64,000 nucleotides of DNA from Lampris incognitus. Lineage: Eukaryota > Chordata > Actinopteri > Lampriformes > Lampridae. The DNA is taken from the NCBI RefSeq assembly GCF_029633865.1, contig NC_079212.1, forward strand, positions 104,413,973-104,477,972, in the 5' to 3' direction. The position numbers and the translations under genes were made by a program. Shown in pieces: positions 55,307-64,000 of this stretch (position 1 is its first letter; each line of letters begins with the position of its first letter). The notes under the pieces were generated by a model. The model ran no database searches. It was not told the origin of the DNA and saw only the letters and a program-made list of their open reading frames with translations.

Positions 55307-58300
55307 TCACACACAATCACTCACCACCAGTGGGACTTGAAGCAGAGATGACAGCTCGTCCTGGTCCTCTATGGAGGTCTTTGGATGGACCAGGCCCCCC
55401 TGATTGCTAAAAGCACAGTAGGATCCTACCAGGACCTGTTCTGCCACCGTCTGACGGAAGACCTCCACCTTCAGCGTATCTGCCAGGATTTCCTCTGTTT
55501 CCTGAGAAAGAGATTTCCTTCATTGTCACTGCAAAAAGTACAACATAATTGTCTCTCGGGATACGCTAAGCGGCCGCATCTATGAGCACCGCCAGCGAGA
55601 GAGCTCTAATAATGCAATGGATAGTCCTGCCGGTTGTAAGATCTATCCCTAAAACCCGTATATCTTACTTAAGTCTCCATGAGCTAGGCACCTAATCCAC
55701 ACTCACTGAGTCACCCTGAATAACAATTTCTGTTGAATAGTGAGAATGTCATGGAAAAAAATCCACTTCTTTTGGCTGTGCTTTATAATTATCTATGTGA
55801 AGTGTGTATATTACTGAAAAAGAAAAAGATGAGAGAGAGAGCACCTTTACCATTTCTATCTCAGATTACAAATGTGTCTTGGGGAAAAAAAAACATGTGT
55901 GTATGTCTATAAGATTGTCCTAAAGATCTCAGGTTTGATCCCACAACAAAGTCTAACAAAGTGCCTGTGAGAGAGGATCATAAAGCTGCTACATCATCCA
56001 AGTCCCCAAAGACTCTGGGGGGCCTACACGTATACAGATGGACAGTCTGTGGTCCCTCACTTTACATATAGCAAACATACCAGCTCATAGTAAAAATCTA
56101 CATTTCCCACAATATTTGTGAGTAATATTTAGTGTGGTAGGGCTTGTATGGTGAAACACAAATGCTAGATACCTGCATAGAGAAAATGTATTGTGTGTTC
56201 CAGGCAGATGTCCACTTTTACATCATTTCATTCCATACGGGAAATAGTGGGTGTCCATCTGCATAAAATGAATCTAAACAATGAAATGGCATTAAGCCAC
56301 TGGGGACAAGAGCCTCAGATAAATTACTCTCATGTACAAGTAGTGTTTCCTCTATATTCAGCGGCACAATGCCACTGCAGAATTATGAGCACTGCTGCTT
56401 AATTTCACAAGATCATTAATATCAATGGGCTACTAATTATTTTCACTCACACACTATGCGAGCATGATGACACCCTACGTTATCATGTAATTGTTTTGAG
56501 TCAGACTACTGCATCAAATCCAGAATTCTTCCTCTTGACTTGACTCATTCTTCAAAGGACATTTATGTGAACGGTACTGTTCTGTACTGCGTAGCTCCTT
56601 GAAGGAATAGGGGAATTATGTCATGTGTGTGCGTAGCGAGTGTGAGAGCAAGCAGCAGAAAAGTGATGGTGAATTCAAGCGGAGCAGAGGAAAAGGTTGG
56701 CAGTTAAGTTGTCAATCTGGCAGTCAATGTACAGTGTAGGCTACAATGTGCCAGTTAATAAATGCTGCAGCTTCTCAAGACCAAGAAAAGTCTCATCTGT
56801 TTCCCCAACTGCTACAAAGGTGAAGAGGGTTAACTCTAGCAAACACCTCCCCTGTGCTTCAGACTACGGTACGGTTTGGAAGCTGAGCAGGAAAGGCTAA
56901 CAGTGTGTTTTTTTTGGTTGCTATGTAACATTAGATAAATTTATAGGAACTAAAGGCTTAGGCACAGCACCCAAGCCATTTTGGGAACCACCTAAGTCGA
57001 ATGAATGTAAAATCAATGGGGAGAGCATCAAAACTAATAATGATTTTTCCCAGCTCTAATGGTCGTAGATGGTCCCCAGTGGACTTTTTTTAGCAAGTTT
57101 TGTCTTTAAGCTTTTTGGGTATAATTTATTTATTATCTGTGCTAGCTTTTCCAACTTTCTGTACACAGATATGGTAATAATTATGATCCAAAATGATGTG
57201 AAATTGCATAATTTTGTTGAAAAATGTAAGATTAGCAGCATTATCTCTTCCCTCAATAACAAGCTTTCAGGTACCCTTAAGCCTGACACTAGATCCCAGC
57301 AACTATGCTATGTTTGCAGTGGAGCAGCTCACAGGTGTGAATGTGGGTAACCGTATAAACATGAGAACAGCGTTGCTGAAAATAGGTATGTGCTTAGTCA
57401 TCTCTCAACAAAGCGAAGTACAAATTTTCAATTTTGTCTCTTACCCTGTCAATGTCTGGGTGGACTAGCGCTACGTAATCGTTGCACGCAATGACATTGC
57501 CCAGCGCAGACAGTCTCTCTTCTACTCTCTGGATTCTGACCAAATCTGGTAGGCAGTTTCTGATGTGTTGCAGCTCCTGGTCTGTCGTGTTATTAGGCAC
57601 CAAAAGGCCGTGGCGGTTACCTGATCGAAGAGAAAATGCAAGCAAAAAGTGTGGGAACAATTCACGATACACATATTGGAGAAAGAAAAAAAAATCAAAA
57701 GTGAACAAAATGCCAAATTTTTGCATAATATGACTGAGAAGCAAGGAAGAGAGTGGAAGGAACAAGCGTAGAGCTGGACAATATATCAATGTAGTGAGAT
57801 GAGAGTAAATATCATTTGGTTGTGATTGTGGTTATCATAATATTGTGCTATAACTTAAATGTTGTCATGCCCTCGTCTTAAAGGTTGTATTACAGTAAAG
57901 TGATACTAATTTAGCTGAGTGAAAAGAACAATGAATGCCTCTACCTGCTTGGTCATAAAACCCACATTACTCAAAACGATTTCTCAACATTTACTTGGGT
58001 ATAAATATTTAATGAAAGCACCAATAGTCATCCCCAAAATATCGTTACATTATCAATATCTGAGATATCAAAATGTACTGAGTCAAAAGTAACACTTCAT
58101 TTTGTCGATATTGCTCAGCCCAACACAAGCCATGCAATTGATTTAAGGTCTCTCAAAGACAGACATGATTTGGTTCAAGAAATGTCATAGCTCCAATTTT
58201 GGGGGGTGGGGAGTGTTTAAAGGAAGAAGGAAAAGCAAAAAAAGAAAAAGAAAGACGAGAAGAGAAGATAGGAGAAGAGACAAGATGACTAAAGGCTGAG

Positions 58301-59246
58301 CTTTAGAAAGAAAGCCTCTTTATTTTGTCATTGTACAGTGGTTTGGTCATTGAACCCATCCTATTGTATAGGAGCAGTGGGCAGCTGCAGTGCCCGGCGA
58401 CCAACTCAAGTTCTTCTTTCCATTGCCTTGGTCTGGGGCACAGACAGAAGTATTAACCCTAGCATGCGTATCTTTTTGATGATGGGAGGAAACCCACCAT
58501 CCCCAGACATGGGGAGAACATGCAAAATCCACATAGAAATGCCCTGGGGCTTGAACCCAGGACCTTCTTGCTGTGAGGCAACAGTGCTAACCACTGGGCC
58601 ACCGTGCTGCCCAGAGCTCTGTGAGAGTTAAGCTGTTTTTCTTGAAGGAGATGAATGAGACAAAACATCTGAAATGTGTCTGTAAATACACAAACACATT
58701 TCAGAATAATACTTACCCACACACATCCTCCCTATGATGCGGCAGCCAGCTATGGAGGCGTGAACCACTGGGATAGTTTCTGACAATTCTCCTTCAAACA
58801 CACTGCCATCAAAAGCAACACAAAACAGTTTGTCAGCGCCTCAGCACTGGAAGTAAATCAAGTTACCATTTAACGTTCGAAATTACCTTTATTATACCTA
58901 AAAGTATCATACTAGCATCATAAAAACCAAGACGGCATGTTAATTGAAGTTATAATAACCGAGAGATTGTTTCTTGAGATCAGCCATGTCATGGCACCAA
59001 TAAATTAGTTGTGTTCGCATCCAGTTCAACACTGTTGCTCTGTGTACCTTAAGCCACGTGTGTTAGATGAGCCAAATTTAATCATAACAAAATAACGAAA
59101 CACAGGTTATATGTCAATTTAGCAAATCGTATGGTTTACCTGTAGAAATTCTCCGCTCCGCCAATCGCCACCAGACAGTACGTATTGGTAAGTTTGGCGA
59201 AACAGCCTATCTCGTTGTTTTTCTCAAATGATGCTCTCACAGCCAT
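51132..59246 (-). CDS. eif6: Eukaryotic translation initiation factor 6
   Basis: Binds the 60S subunit, blocks premature joining with 40S, and takes part in nucleolar and cytoplasmic 60S maturation. Coding exons in transcript order: 59246-59140, 58802-58717, 57620-57445, 55501-55325, 51895-51711, 51141-51132 (107+86+176+177+185+10 = 741 nt, 246 aa; human has 245). All borders are GT-AG. It opens M-A-V-R-A-S-F-E and runs through [24 protein letters not shown] and [12 protein letters not shown] to M-R-D-S-L-I-D-S-L-T. The pentein-fold repeats are full length. The Ser-Ser pair at 174/175 and the Ser before M-R-D-S-L, phosphorylation sites in the mammalian protein, are kept. The last exon supplies only part of one Ser plus Leu-Thr-stop, after a strong pyrimidine tract. 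Intron 4 carries a hAT MITE and a Tc1 copy, and intron 2 a V-SINE. Confidence 0.96.
52211..52412. mobile_element. hAT MITE with perfect 8-bp target duplication
   Basis: CTCTAGAC occurs immediately left (52203-52210) and right (52413-52420). The right end reads ...CCCCTG and the left GAGGGGTGGGC..., i.e. hAT-type CAGGGGT ends with one changed base. The two halves are inverted copies (aaagggccggtgtgggtgca / tgcacccacactggcccttt). It lies in EIF6 intron 4. Confidence 0.92.
52500..52655 (+). mobile_element. LINE/SINE 3' tail (L2-like)
   Basis: 'tgatattgggctatacaaat' followed by (ATTTG)n repeats is a 3' end I associate with fish L2-type elements. No coding part is present. The rest of 52656-53582 holds no recognised repeat. 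Confidence 0.45.
53585..55220 (-). mobile_element. Tc1-like transposon in EIF6 intron 4, interrupted
   Basis: The ends 'caccgatcaaccaaaacatt' and 'gattcggctgatcggtg' are inverted and TA-flanked. The - strand frame 54027-53665 is the transposase C-terminal half ([35 protein letters not shown]). Earlier parts up to about 54650 are in broken frames. It is the same family as the copy in DYNLRB1 intron 2 and is in turn interrupted at 54714. Confidence 0.88.
54714..55136 (+). mobile_element. Insert of a LINE-type 3' fragment, with 7-bp duplication
   Basis: ATATCCC is present at 54707-54713 and again at 55130-55136, on both sides of sequence absent from the related Tc1 copy. In one frame the insert's end reads [16 protein letters not shown]. 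This resembles the Cys/His-type 'G-L-x-x-H-x-R-T-H' ending found in several LINE proteins. Exact family unknown. Confidence 0.6.
55262..55302. repeat. (CA)n / (GT)n tract next to the EIF6 exon 4 donor
   Basis: About 20 CA units on the + strand. On the EIF6 transcript this is a (GU)n run starting about 22 nt after the 5' splice site at 55325/55324. Confidence 0.95.
58468..58615 (-). mobile_element. V-SINE (DANA/mermaid-like), copy F, deleted
   Basis: Keeps 'gatgggaggaaaccca', 'atggggagaacatgcaaa' and the tRNA-like head 'gaacccaggaccttcttgct' through 'gggccaccgtgctgccc'. The 3' half is missing. It lies in EIF6 intron 2. Introns 1 (58803-59139) and 3 (55502-57444) show no transposon I recognise. 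Confidence 0.75.
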
Positions 59247-59573
59247 GATGATTGATAAGTAAATTTAATTTTAGCCCTGTAATGGAAGAGGTTATACAAT
59301 CACTGAGCAGTCTTTCAGTAATACAAGTTATTACGACAGCTTTTTACATGGTGATTAGTTTCACCATCTTCATCATCATTAGGTTATGAGTGTTGTGGAT
59401 AGAAACCAGGGCTAGCTGGCTAGTTAGCTTAAGAGTTGCAAGAAGTTTGTAAGAGACTATATCGAGTCGGAAATGAAGATGAGGCGAATCTTAGCAACGA
59501 ACAACTACGGATTAATGTAACAACTAATCCGATTCATAATGAGCTTTTAATTTTAAAATAATGATTCATTTAC

Positions 59574-59657
59574 CTGAGCACGATCCGTGGCCTCCCGACA
59601 CGCGTGATTCTCACCACACGTGTTCACTTCCGCTTCGGGGTTAACGTGATGACGTAA
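59574..59657 (-). promoter_or_regulatory. EIF6 promoter and probable non-coding first exon
   Basis: On the - strand TTACGTCA (reverse of 59650-59657, a CRE/ATF-like site) and GCGGAAGTG (reverse of 59625-59633, ETS-like) precede a segment ending in the donor CTCAG|GTAAATG at 59574/59573. A matching acceptor (TTACAG|GG) sits at 59277/59276, 30 nt before the EIF6 start codon. This supports a 5' UTR exon of about 60-70 nt and one intron. Confidence 0.6.
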
Positions 59658-59689
59658 GACGTACAATATTTGACAGTTGTGCTTGGCGG

Positions 59690-60003
59690 CGTCCTCAGAA
59701 TAAGCATTTTTTAAGAAGCAGCTCATCGATCAACCAACCAATCAATCAAGTTACATTTTGTATAGCGCTTTTCTAGCTGCAACAGCCATGACAACATGTT
59801 ACCATAGCCATGTGTTGTTAATGTTATTTTGCCCCACAGCTCTTCTTGTTTTCTCTTGTTTATTTTGTTTTGTTTTTGCTTCAAATAAGGTCTGGGGGAA
59901 TATACTTGGCAAAATAATTTGCATTGGGTCTCCGTTTGCAGAACTAAGGTTGTCTATTTAGATATGGGTTTAACAATATATGGATCAATTTAAAGATTTT
60001 TAT
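59690..60003. other. Intergenic DNA with an L2-like tail
   Basis: 'tttgtatagcgcttttctag' at about 59757 resembles the terminal hairpin of L2-type LINEs or the SINEs they mobilise. No coding sequence is recognisable. Confidence 0.35.
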
Positions 60004-60508
60004 TCAATTGTATAACACTAAATACATTTCAATCCACTTTAAGCTTTTCTCTTCTTTTGTAATTAATTCAATATTCCGCCGATTCTCAGTGATAACATAA
60101 ATGCACCATACTTTCCACCTTTCCAAATTACCATTTGACCCATCAGAGAGACTAAACATTGTCGCATCATAGTCCCCTCCCAGGGGCTCATTTGCGCTCA
60201 TGTCATTATCCAATATTTCCAGCAGGGATGTTATTACATTGTTATCATCATCTTTACCTAAAGATTCAGACAGACAATCAGACTTGCGTTTCAAACCTTT
60301 TAATACGCAATCACCATCATCACCAACATAAAAACTTTTATTCACATTCACAACCTTTGGAATAGAACAGGTAGACTGTGCATCAGAAACCAAAATAAAA
60401 GGCGCAGTGTTTAGCCCTGCGCACGCTGTGTCCCCTGAACAAGCGTCTATATCGCCGGAGACGGCTCTGGAATCAGTCTGTTGGTGTGGGTCGTAACATC
60501 CTGCCGAA
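60004..60508 (-). CDS. Unassigned acidic ORF downstream of the DIRS-like Gag ORF
   Basis: An open - strand frame from just after a TGA near 60511 to 60004, with no good ATG; it includes D-D-D-N-N-V-I-T-S-L-L-E-I-L-D-N-D and a Ser/Asp-rich stretch. I do not recognise it. It may be the start of a second retroelement ORF expressed by frameshift or splicing, or chance. It is more AT-rich than the Gag-like ORF before it. Confidence 0.2.
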
Positions 60509-60622
60509 ACACGTCACTTGGCAGCTCCCTTCTTGGAAGTGTCTGTGCTGTCCGGCTTGGCCGCCGGTTCCGTGGAAGACTGGGAGTTTGGACGTGAGCC
60601 CTGTCCACGCCCGCGGCCCGCT

Positions 60623-62155
60623 TTACCACCTCTTTTTGGTTAAGTCTCTCTCCATTTCTGCTTGCGCGCAGGCTTGTCCCCCTGCCCTTTTGCCCACCGC
60701 GGGCTTAGGGGTAGGCGGGTTCTTCATCATCGGGAGAAGCTCCTTGTGCAAGGTTTCGCGCTCGGCCTGGGCGGCCTTGTATTTGCTGATAATGTCCGGG
60801 GTCGTTCCAAACAGGCCCTGGTTCCCTGCGCAGGAGTGGGCCATCCACTCCTTGCAGAATTCCTCTTTTACCCCGGCTGTCTCTAGCCAGAGACGTCTGC
60901 GCGAAAGGGTGGAGGCAGCTGCGCTAGAACCGCACTCTAGTGCGATGGAATACAGCAGCGATCCCAGGGAGTCAGCTATGCGTTCCATTTCCAAGATGTA
61001 CTCACAACCTGCTTCGCTGGCCACTACGTCACCGAACTCGGCCCCGTCGATACCTGCTGTAGCGATGGCGGCTTTGCTTTGCTCGGCGTTTGATAGGCTG
61101 CAGAGCTTGCGCATGTACGCCGTTATCATCCCAGCCGTTGAGACGAGTCCAGCTGCGCGTGTACTGGCGTGCCATGCATCACACGCGTAACGATCCACCT
61201 GTTGGCCCCACTGCGAAGGGTGTTTGGGAGTATCGCGAGACCCCACCTTGGTGTTAGGGTTGAACGATAAAACGTCCCTCTCTGGTTGCGGAATTTTCCA
61301 GTCTTTGTAGTTGAGGTTCCTAACCTCGACTGCCAAGACGTCAACCCCCTTCTGACTGAACTTTGAGGACGATTTAAGTAGCGGATCCGCCTCCGCCCGC
61401 TTAAACGCTCGTTCGATGTGAGGATAAGGTGGTAGAGTGGAGTCCCTGACCCTCTCTGCCATTCGTGGAAAATCGGCTACCACCGGATCTTGAGGATTGC
61501 CCGGCTCGGTAACGATGTCGGCAGACTTGACCGCTCGCGCGAACAGATCGCGGAAACTGGCGAGGAATGTTTCGGACCCACGTTGCATGGCGTCGCCATC
61601 TTTGTTTGGTTGAGACGAACTTGGCTGGTCGTCTTCCACGCCCTGATCGTCTACTTCCTCAGGCAGTGAATCCTCGGGTTCCGCACCCGCCGAATAACAT
61701 GCCACGGATTCACCAGGGAGAGATAGGATCTCATTGGTCCAGTCCTCTCTAACTACCCCGGATGGTGGGATAGCCTCTGGCTCCGGAGGGATGCTAATGC
61801 TAGCCGCCGTCCCGTGACTGTAGCTAGGAAGCATCGGAGGGATGTTGCTAGCCTCCGCCCCATGGCTATAGCTAGGTAGCACCATGCTAGCCGCCTCGTT
61901 AGCAGGTGCGAAGGGATCTGCAAGTCCCCATCTTTGACGGTACAGGGCAGCCCACCTTTGGCGCCCCGATCCTCTGATGGTTTTACAGAAATTGCAGTCG
62001 ATCTCATTACGGCCTACATCCCTCAAGTAGCCCGTGTAGTGAACATGCGGGATATGGGAGACACAGTCCGGATGGGGGTCCGATTGGAGCGTCGCCGGTT
62101 TAACACACCCGCACCAAGCGTAGAATCCGGCCACATCGACCGGATTAACGAACAT
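60623..62155 (-). CDS. Intact Gag-like ORF1, DIRS-type / LAP2alpha-like
   Basis: A 510-aa frame with ATG at 62155 and no interruption. The N-terminus has spaced Cys/His residues (C-G-C at about 15-17; D-P-H-P-D-C, H-I-P-H-V-H; C-N-F-C), a possible zinc-binding unit. Residues 100-190 are Pro/Ser/Glu-rich with a doubled L-P-S-Y-S-H-G motif. Residues 250-480 are predicted mostly helical, with A-S-T-R-A-A-G-L-V-S-T-A-G-M-I and L-S-R-R-R-L-W-L-E-T-A followed by G-L-F-G. The R-R-x-L-W-L ... G-L-F-G arrangement is typical of ORF1/Gag of DIRS-type tyrosine-recombinase retroelements and of the related LAP2alpha domain. The C-terminus is Lys/Arg-rich. No RT, RNase H, methyltransferase or recombinase is found nearby. 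It is a solo 5' part of an element, or a captured gene. Confidence 0.55.
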   Translation of the reverse strand: MFVNPVDVAGFYAWCGCVKPATLQSDPHPDCVSHIPHVHYTGYLRDVGRNEIDCNFCKTIRGSGRQRWAALYRQRWGLADPFAPANEAASMVLPSYSHGAEASNIPPMLPSYSHGTAASISIPPEPEAIPPSGVVREDWTNEILSLPGESVACYSAGAEPEDSLPEEVDDQGVEDDQPSSSQPNKDGDAMQRGSETFLASFRDLFARAVKSADIVTEPGNPQDPVVADFPRMAERVRDSTLPPYPHIERAFKRAEADPLLKSSSKFSQKGVDVLAVEVRNLNYKDWKIPQPERDVLSFNPNTKVGSRDTPKHPSQWGQQVDRYACDAWHASTRAAGLVSTAGMITAYMRKLCSLSNAEQSKAAIATAGIDGAEFGDVVASEAGCEYILEMERIADSLGSLLYSIALECGSSAAASTLSRRRLWLETAGVKEEFCKEWMAHSCAGNQGLFGTTPDIISKYKAAQAERETLHKELLPMMKNPPTPKPAVGKRAGGQACAQAEMERDLTKKRW

Positions 62156-64000
62156 CTTGGCGATAAAAGGTAAACTAACTATAAGTTAGTATCTAATATA
62201 CCAGTATATCACTAGATTACTTGCGTATTTGCAGTTTTACTCTTAGTCCCAGCGAGAGAGAAACAGCCATCGACCGATCTCATTTAGTTGGAGATGGAAA
62301 GAGGAATAGCGCTTCCGGTGGGCGTGCCAATACGGGTTCGGTGGGAGAAACGGGTTCAGTGGGAGGACATATGACCACAGGGGGTCATATTGTCCGGGAT
62401 TGGCACGGGGAATGCACCTCCATCGTTTTTCTTTTTTCCAGCGAGCTATTGTGGATGATGTCACAATGCAATAACCCTCTCAGCCATTTTGGAGTACGTG
62501 AAATGTAACAGGCTAATGAGCTAACATCCAAAAACTGAAGTTCACAGTTCAAATCTTGGTAGTGCCTTTGGTTTGGCCAGATGCTGCAGGTAGCAAAACT
62601 AGCAATGTTCATGGATCCAGTAGGTGTTAAATGTAACTCACCATTGTTACTGGTGACCATCTACTGATGGTGGGGCTCCTCTACAGTTGTGGATCCGGTA
62701 AATAGTGAGACCTGGGGGAAATATTGTGGGACTCTGCATGTGTTCCCACGGGGTAACCTGCAATTGGCAGGTGAATAGAAGGGGCTGGCTGGCTCCACAT
62801 GCATCGGATGATGCACATGAGAGCCTACACACTAAAGTTGATGTTACTTTAATTGATAAGTAGTCCCACTCTGTGTATTAAACTTAAATTGGGCAAGTAT
62901 GTTACCTGAGAGATCCTACTAAATATTATAAGAAGGTCCATGTCCTCTTATGTTGATTTTGAATCCACTTGTGTCAGCTGCACAATTGAATAAATTAATC
63001 AGTCTTGCAGTCATAAATACCAAGGAACTCCCTGTGGAGATTTGAGATGAATTTGTCAAAAGGCACAAAAAAAAAGTGGAGGAGGTTATGAAAAGATTGG
63101 CAAAGATTTAAACCTTCCTAGGAGCAAAAAGTAACAATAATTGTAACCGAACAAACAAACAAACAAATAAATAAACAAAACCAAAAAATACCACAACCCT
63201 GACACTACCAACCGAATCAGAATCAAAATCAGAATCACATTTATTGGTCAAGTGTGCCTATGCATACGAGGAATTTGACTGTGGTTTACAGCAGCTTCTA
63301 GTACTTGCATATATCACTCACACAAACAAAAAACAAAACAGAAACAAAAAGGAAAACAGAAGAAATAAATAGAATAATAAATAGGATATCAGAAGGCCAT
63401 CCAAGCAAACTGCCTTACAAACAAGTAAATTGTCAGAGAGAAGTAATAAAGCAAGAGACCAGCTACAGTTCTTAGAGTTGCACAGTTCACTGGCTGAAAG
63501 GGGAGAAACTGCCCTGAGATCAACCTTCACTTCAACAGTTCCCAGATTCAGCCTCTTTGGGAGTGTCTGGGAGGATGCCACTTCTTTGAAATGTCCGTAT
63601 TAAGTCACATCTTGAGTTTGCCAGAAGAGGTGACAAAATTTGAGACCTTCTGGAAGACTTTTTTTTTTCCATCTTGGCCTGAACGCAAAGTACTATGTTT
63701 GACACAAAGCAAACATAGCCTAGCATCCTGGCAATACCATCCCTACCGTAAAAGTTGATGGGGCAGCATCCTATTATGAGGTAGCTTTCAGCAGGAGGGA
63801 GTGGAAAGCTTATTTCCATCAAGGCAAAAATGAATACAGCTAGGTAAATAGTCAGCAGGAGGTCTACATGTGGGACAAAGATTCACGTTCCAGTATGAAT
63901 GGCTAAAAAGAAAAAAAGAAAAAAGTTATTATTCAGGAATGGTCCAGCCAAAGCGCAGATTTTAGGTGGTTTTCCCACAAAGGTTCAGGAGTCTTTTAAA
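62156..64000. other. Element 5' region and intergenic DNA
   Basis: 62156-62520 is probably the leader of the ORF1 element (contains the short palindrome actaactataagttagt and several GGTTCGGTGGGAG/GGTTCAGTGGGAG-like repeats). 63190-63310 ('cacatttattggtcaagtgt...gaggaatttgactgtggttt') looks like a dispersed fish repeat end. No exon is recognisable up to 64000. Confidence 0.35.

Noticed and set aside
57394-57789. A 131-codon frame taken as a single-exon gene
   Set aside because: Only 57620-57445 is EIF6 exon 3; the remainder is intron read through its splice sites.
60486-61190. A 234-codon + strand frame
   Set aside because: Antisense to the 510-aa Gag-like ORF, GC-rich at third positions; no domain or splice evidence.

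Overview
This window looks like ordinary nuclear DNA of a ray-finned (teleost) fish. The evidence is spliced vertebrate genes with GT-AG introns, dense Tc1/mariner copies, DANA/mermaid-like V-SINEs, fish-type L2, RTE and L1-like LINE remnants, Ty3/gypsy elements and long CA/GT microsatellites. Nothing prokaryotic is present (no operons, IS elements or CRISPR).

Three complete host protein-coding genes can be read exon by exon. (1) DYNLRB1 (dynein light chain roadblock 1), + strand, coding 21038-25057, 4 coding exons, 96 aa. (2) MAP1LC3A (LC3A, autophagy), + strand, coding 26212-35663, 4 coding exons, 121 aa. (3) EIF6 (60S anti-association factor), - strand, coding 59246-51132, 6 coding exons, 246 aa, including a 10-nt terminal coding exon, with a likely upstream non-coding exon. 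DYNLRB1 and MAP1LC3A lie head-to-tail about 1.2 kb apart, and EIF6 converges on them from the other side. To my knowledge all three also lie on human 20q11, so the block looks like conserved synteny. Sequences upstream of all three carry CRE/ATF-type TGACGT motifs, two of them next to ETS-type GGAA motifs.

Layout. 1-11 kb: a Tc1 copy with about 215-bp inverted repeats, a tRNA-type SINE, a hAT-like MITE, a 5'-truncated RTE-like LINE, a fossil gypsy RT, a (TG)n tract and a possible isolated first coding exon on the - strand. 11-20.9 kb: L1-like ORF1 remnant, an L2 LINE split by a nearly full-length, young-looking gypsy element (721/724-bp LTRs, 4-bp target duplication) that lacks gag, then two V-SINEs and an L1-like 3' end. 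20.9-38.7 kb: DYNLRB1 and MAP1LC3A with Tc1 copies, a MITE and foldback sequences in introns. 38.7-45.2 kb: a Tc1-like transposon interrupted by a short-LTR (193 bp) gypsy element with several nonsense codons and one frameshift. 45.2-51 kb: Harbinger-like Myb fragment, a 300-bp two-unit tandem repeat, V-SINEs and a Penelope-like terminal-repeat fragment. 51-59.7 kb: EIF6, with a hAT MITE (perfect 8-bp target duplication) and a Tc1 copy in intron 4. 60-62.2 kb: an uninterrupted 510-aa - strand ORF resembling the Gag-like ORF1 of DIRS-type tyrosine-recombinase retroelements.

I do not see a clearly new multi-gene system. The items most worth follow-up are the intact 510-aa DIRS-Gag/LAP2alpha-like ORF upstream of EIF6, the gag-less gypsy element whose pol is divided by one stop codon, the EIF6 intron features (GT tract at a donor, micro-exon with stop-at-donor), and the large foldback in MAP1LC3A intron 1. 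All domain calls are from reading the sequence; no database search was run.
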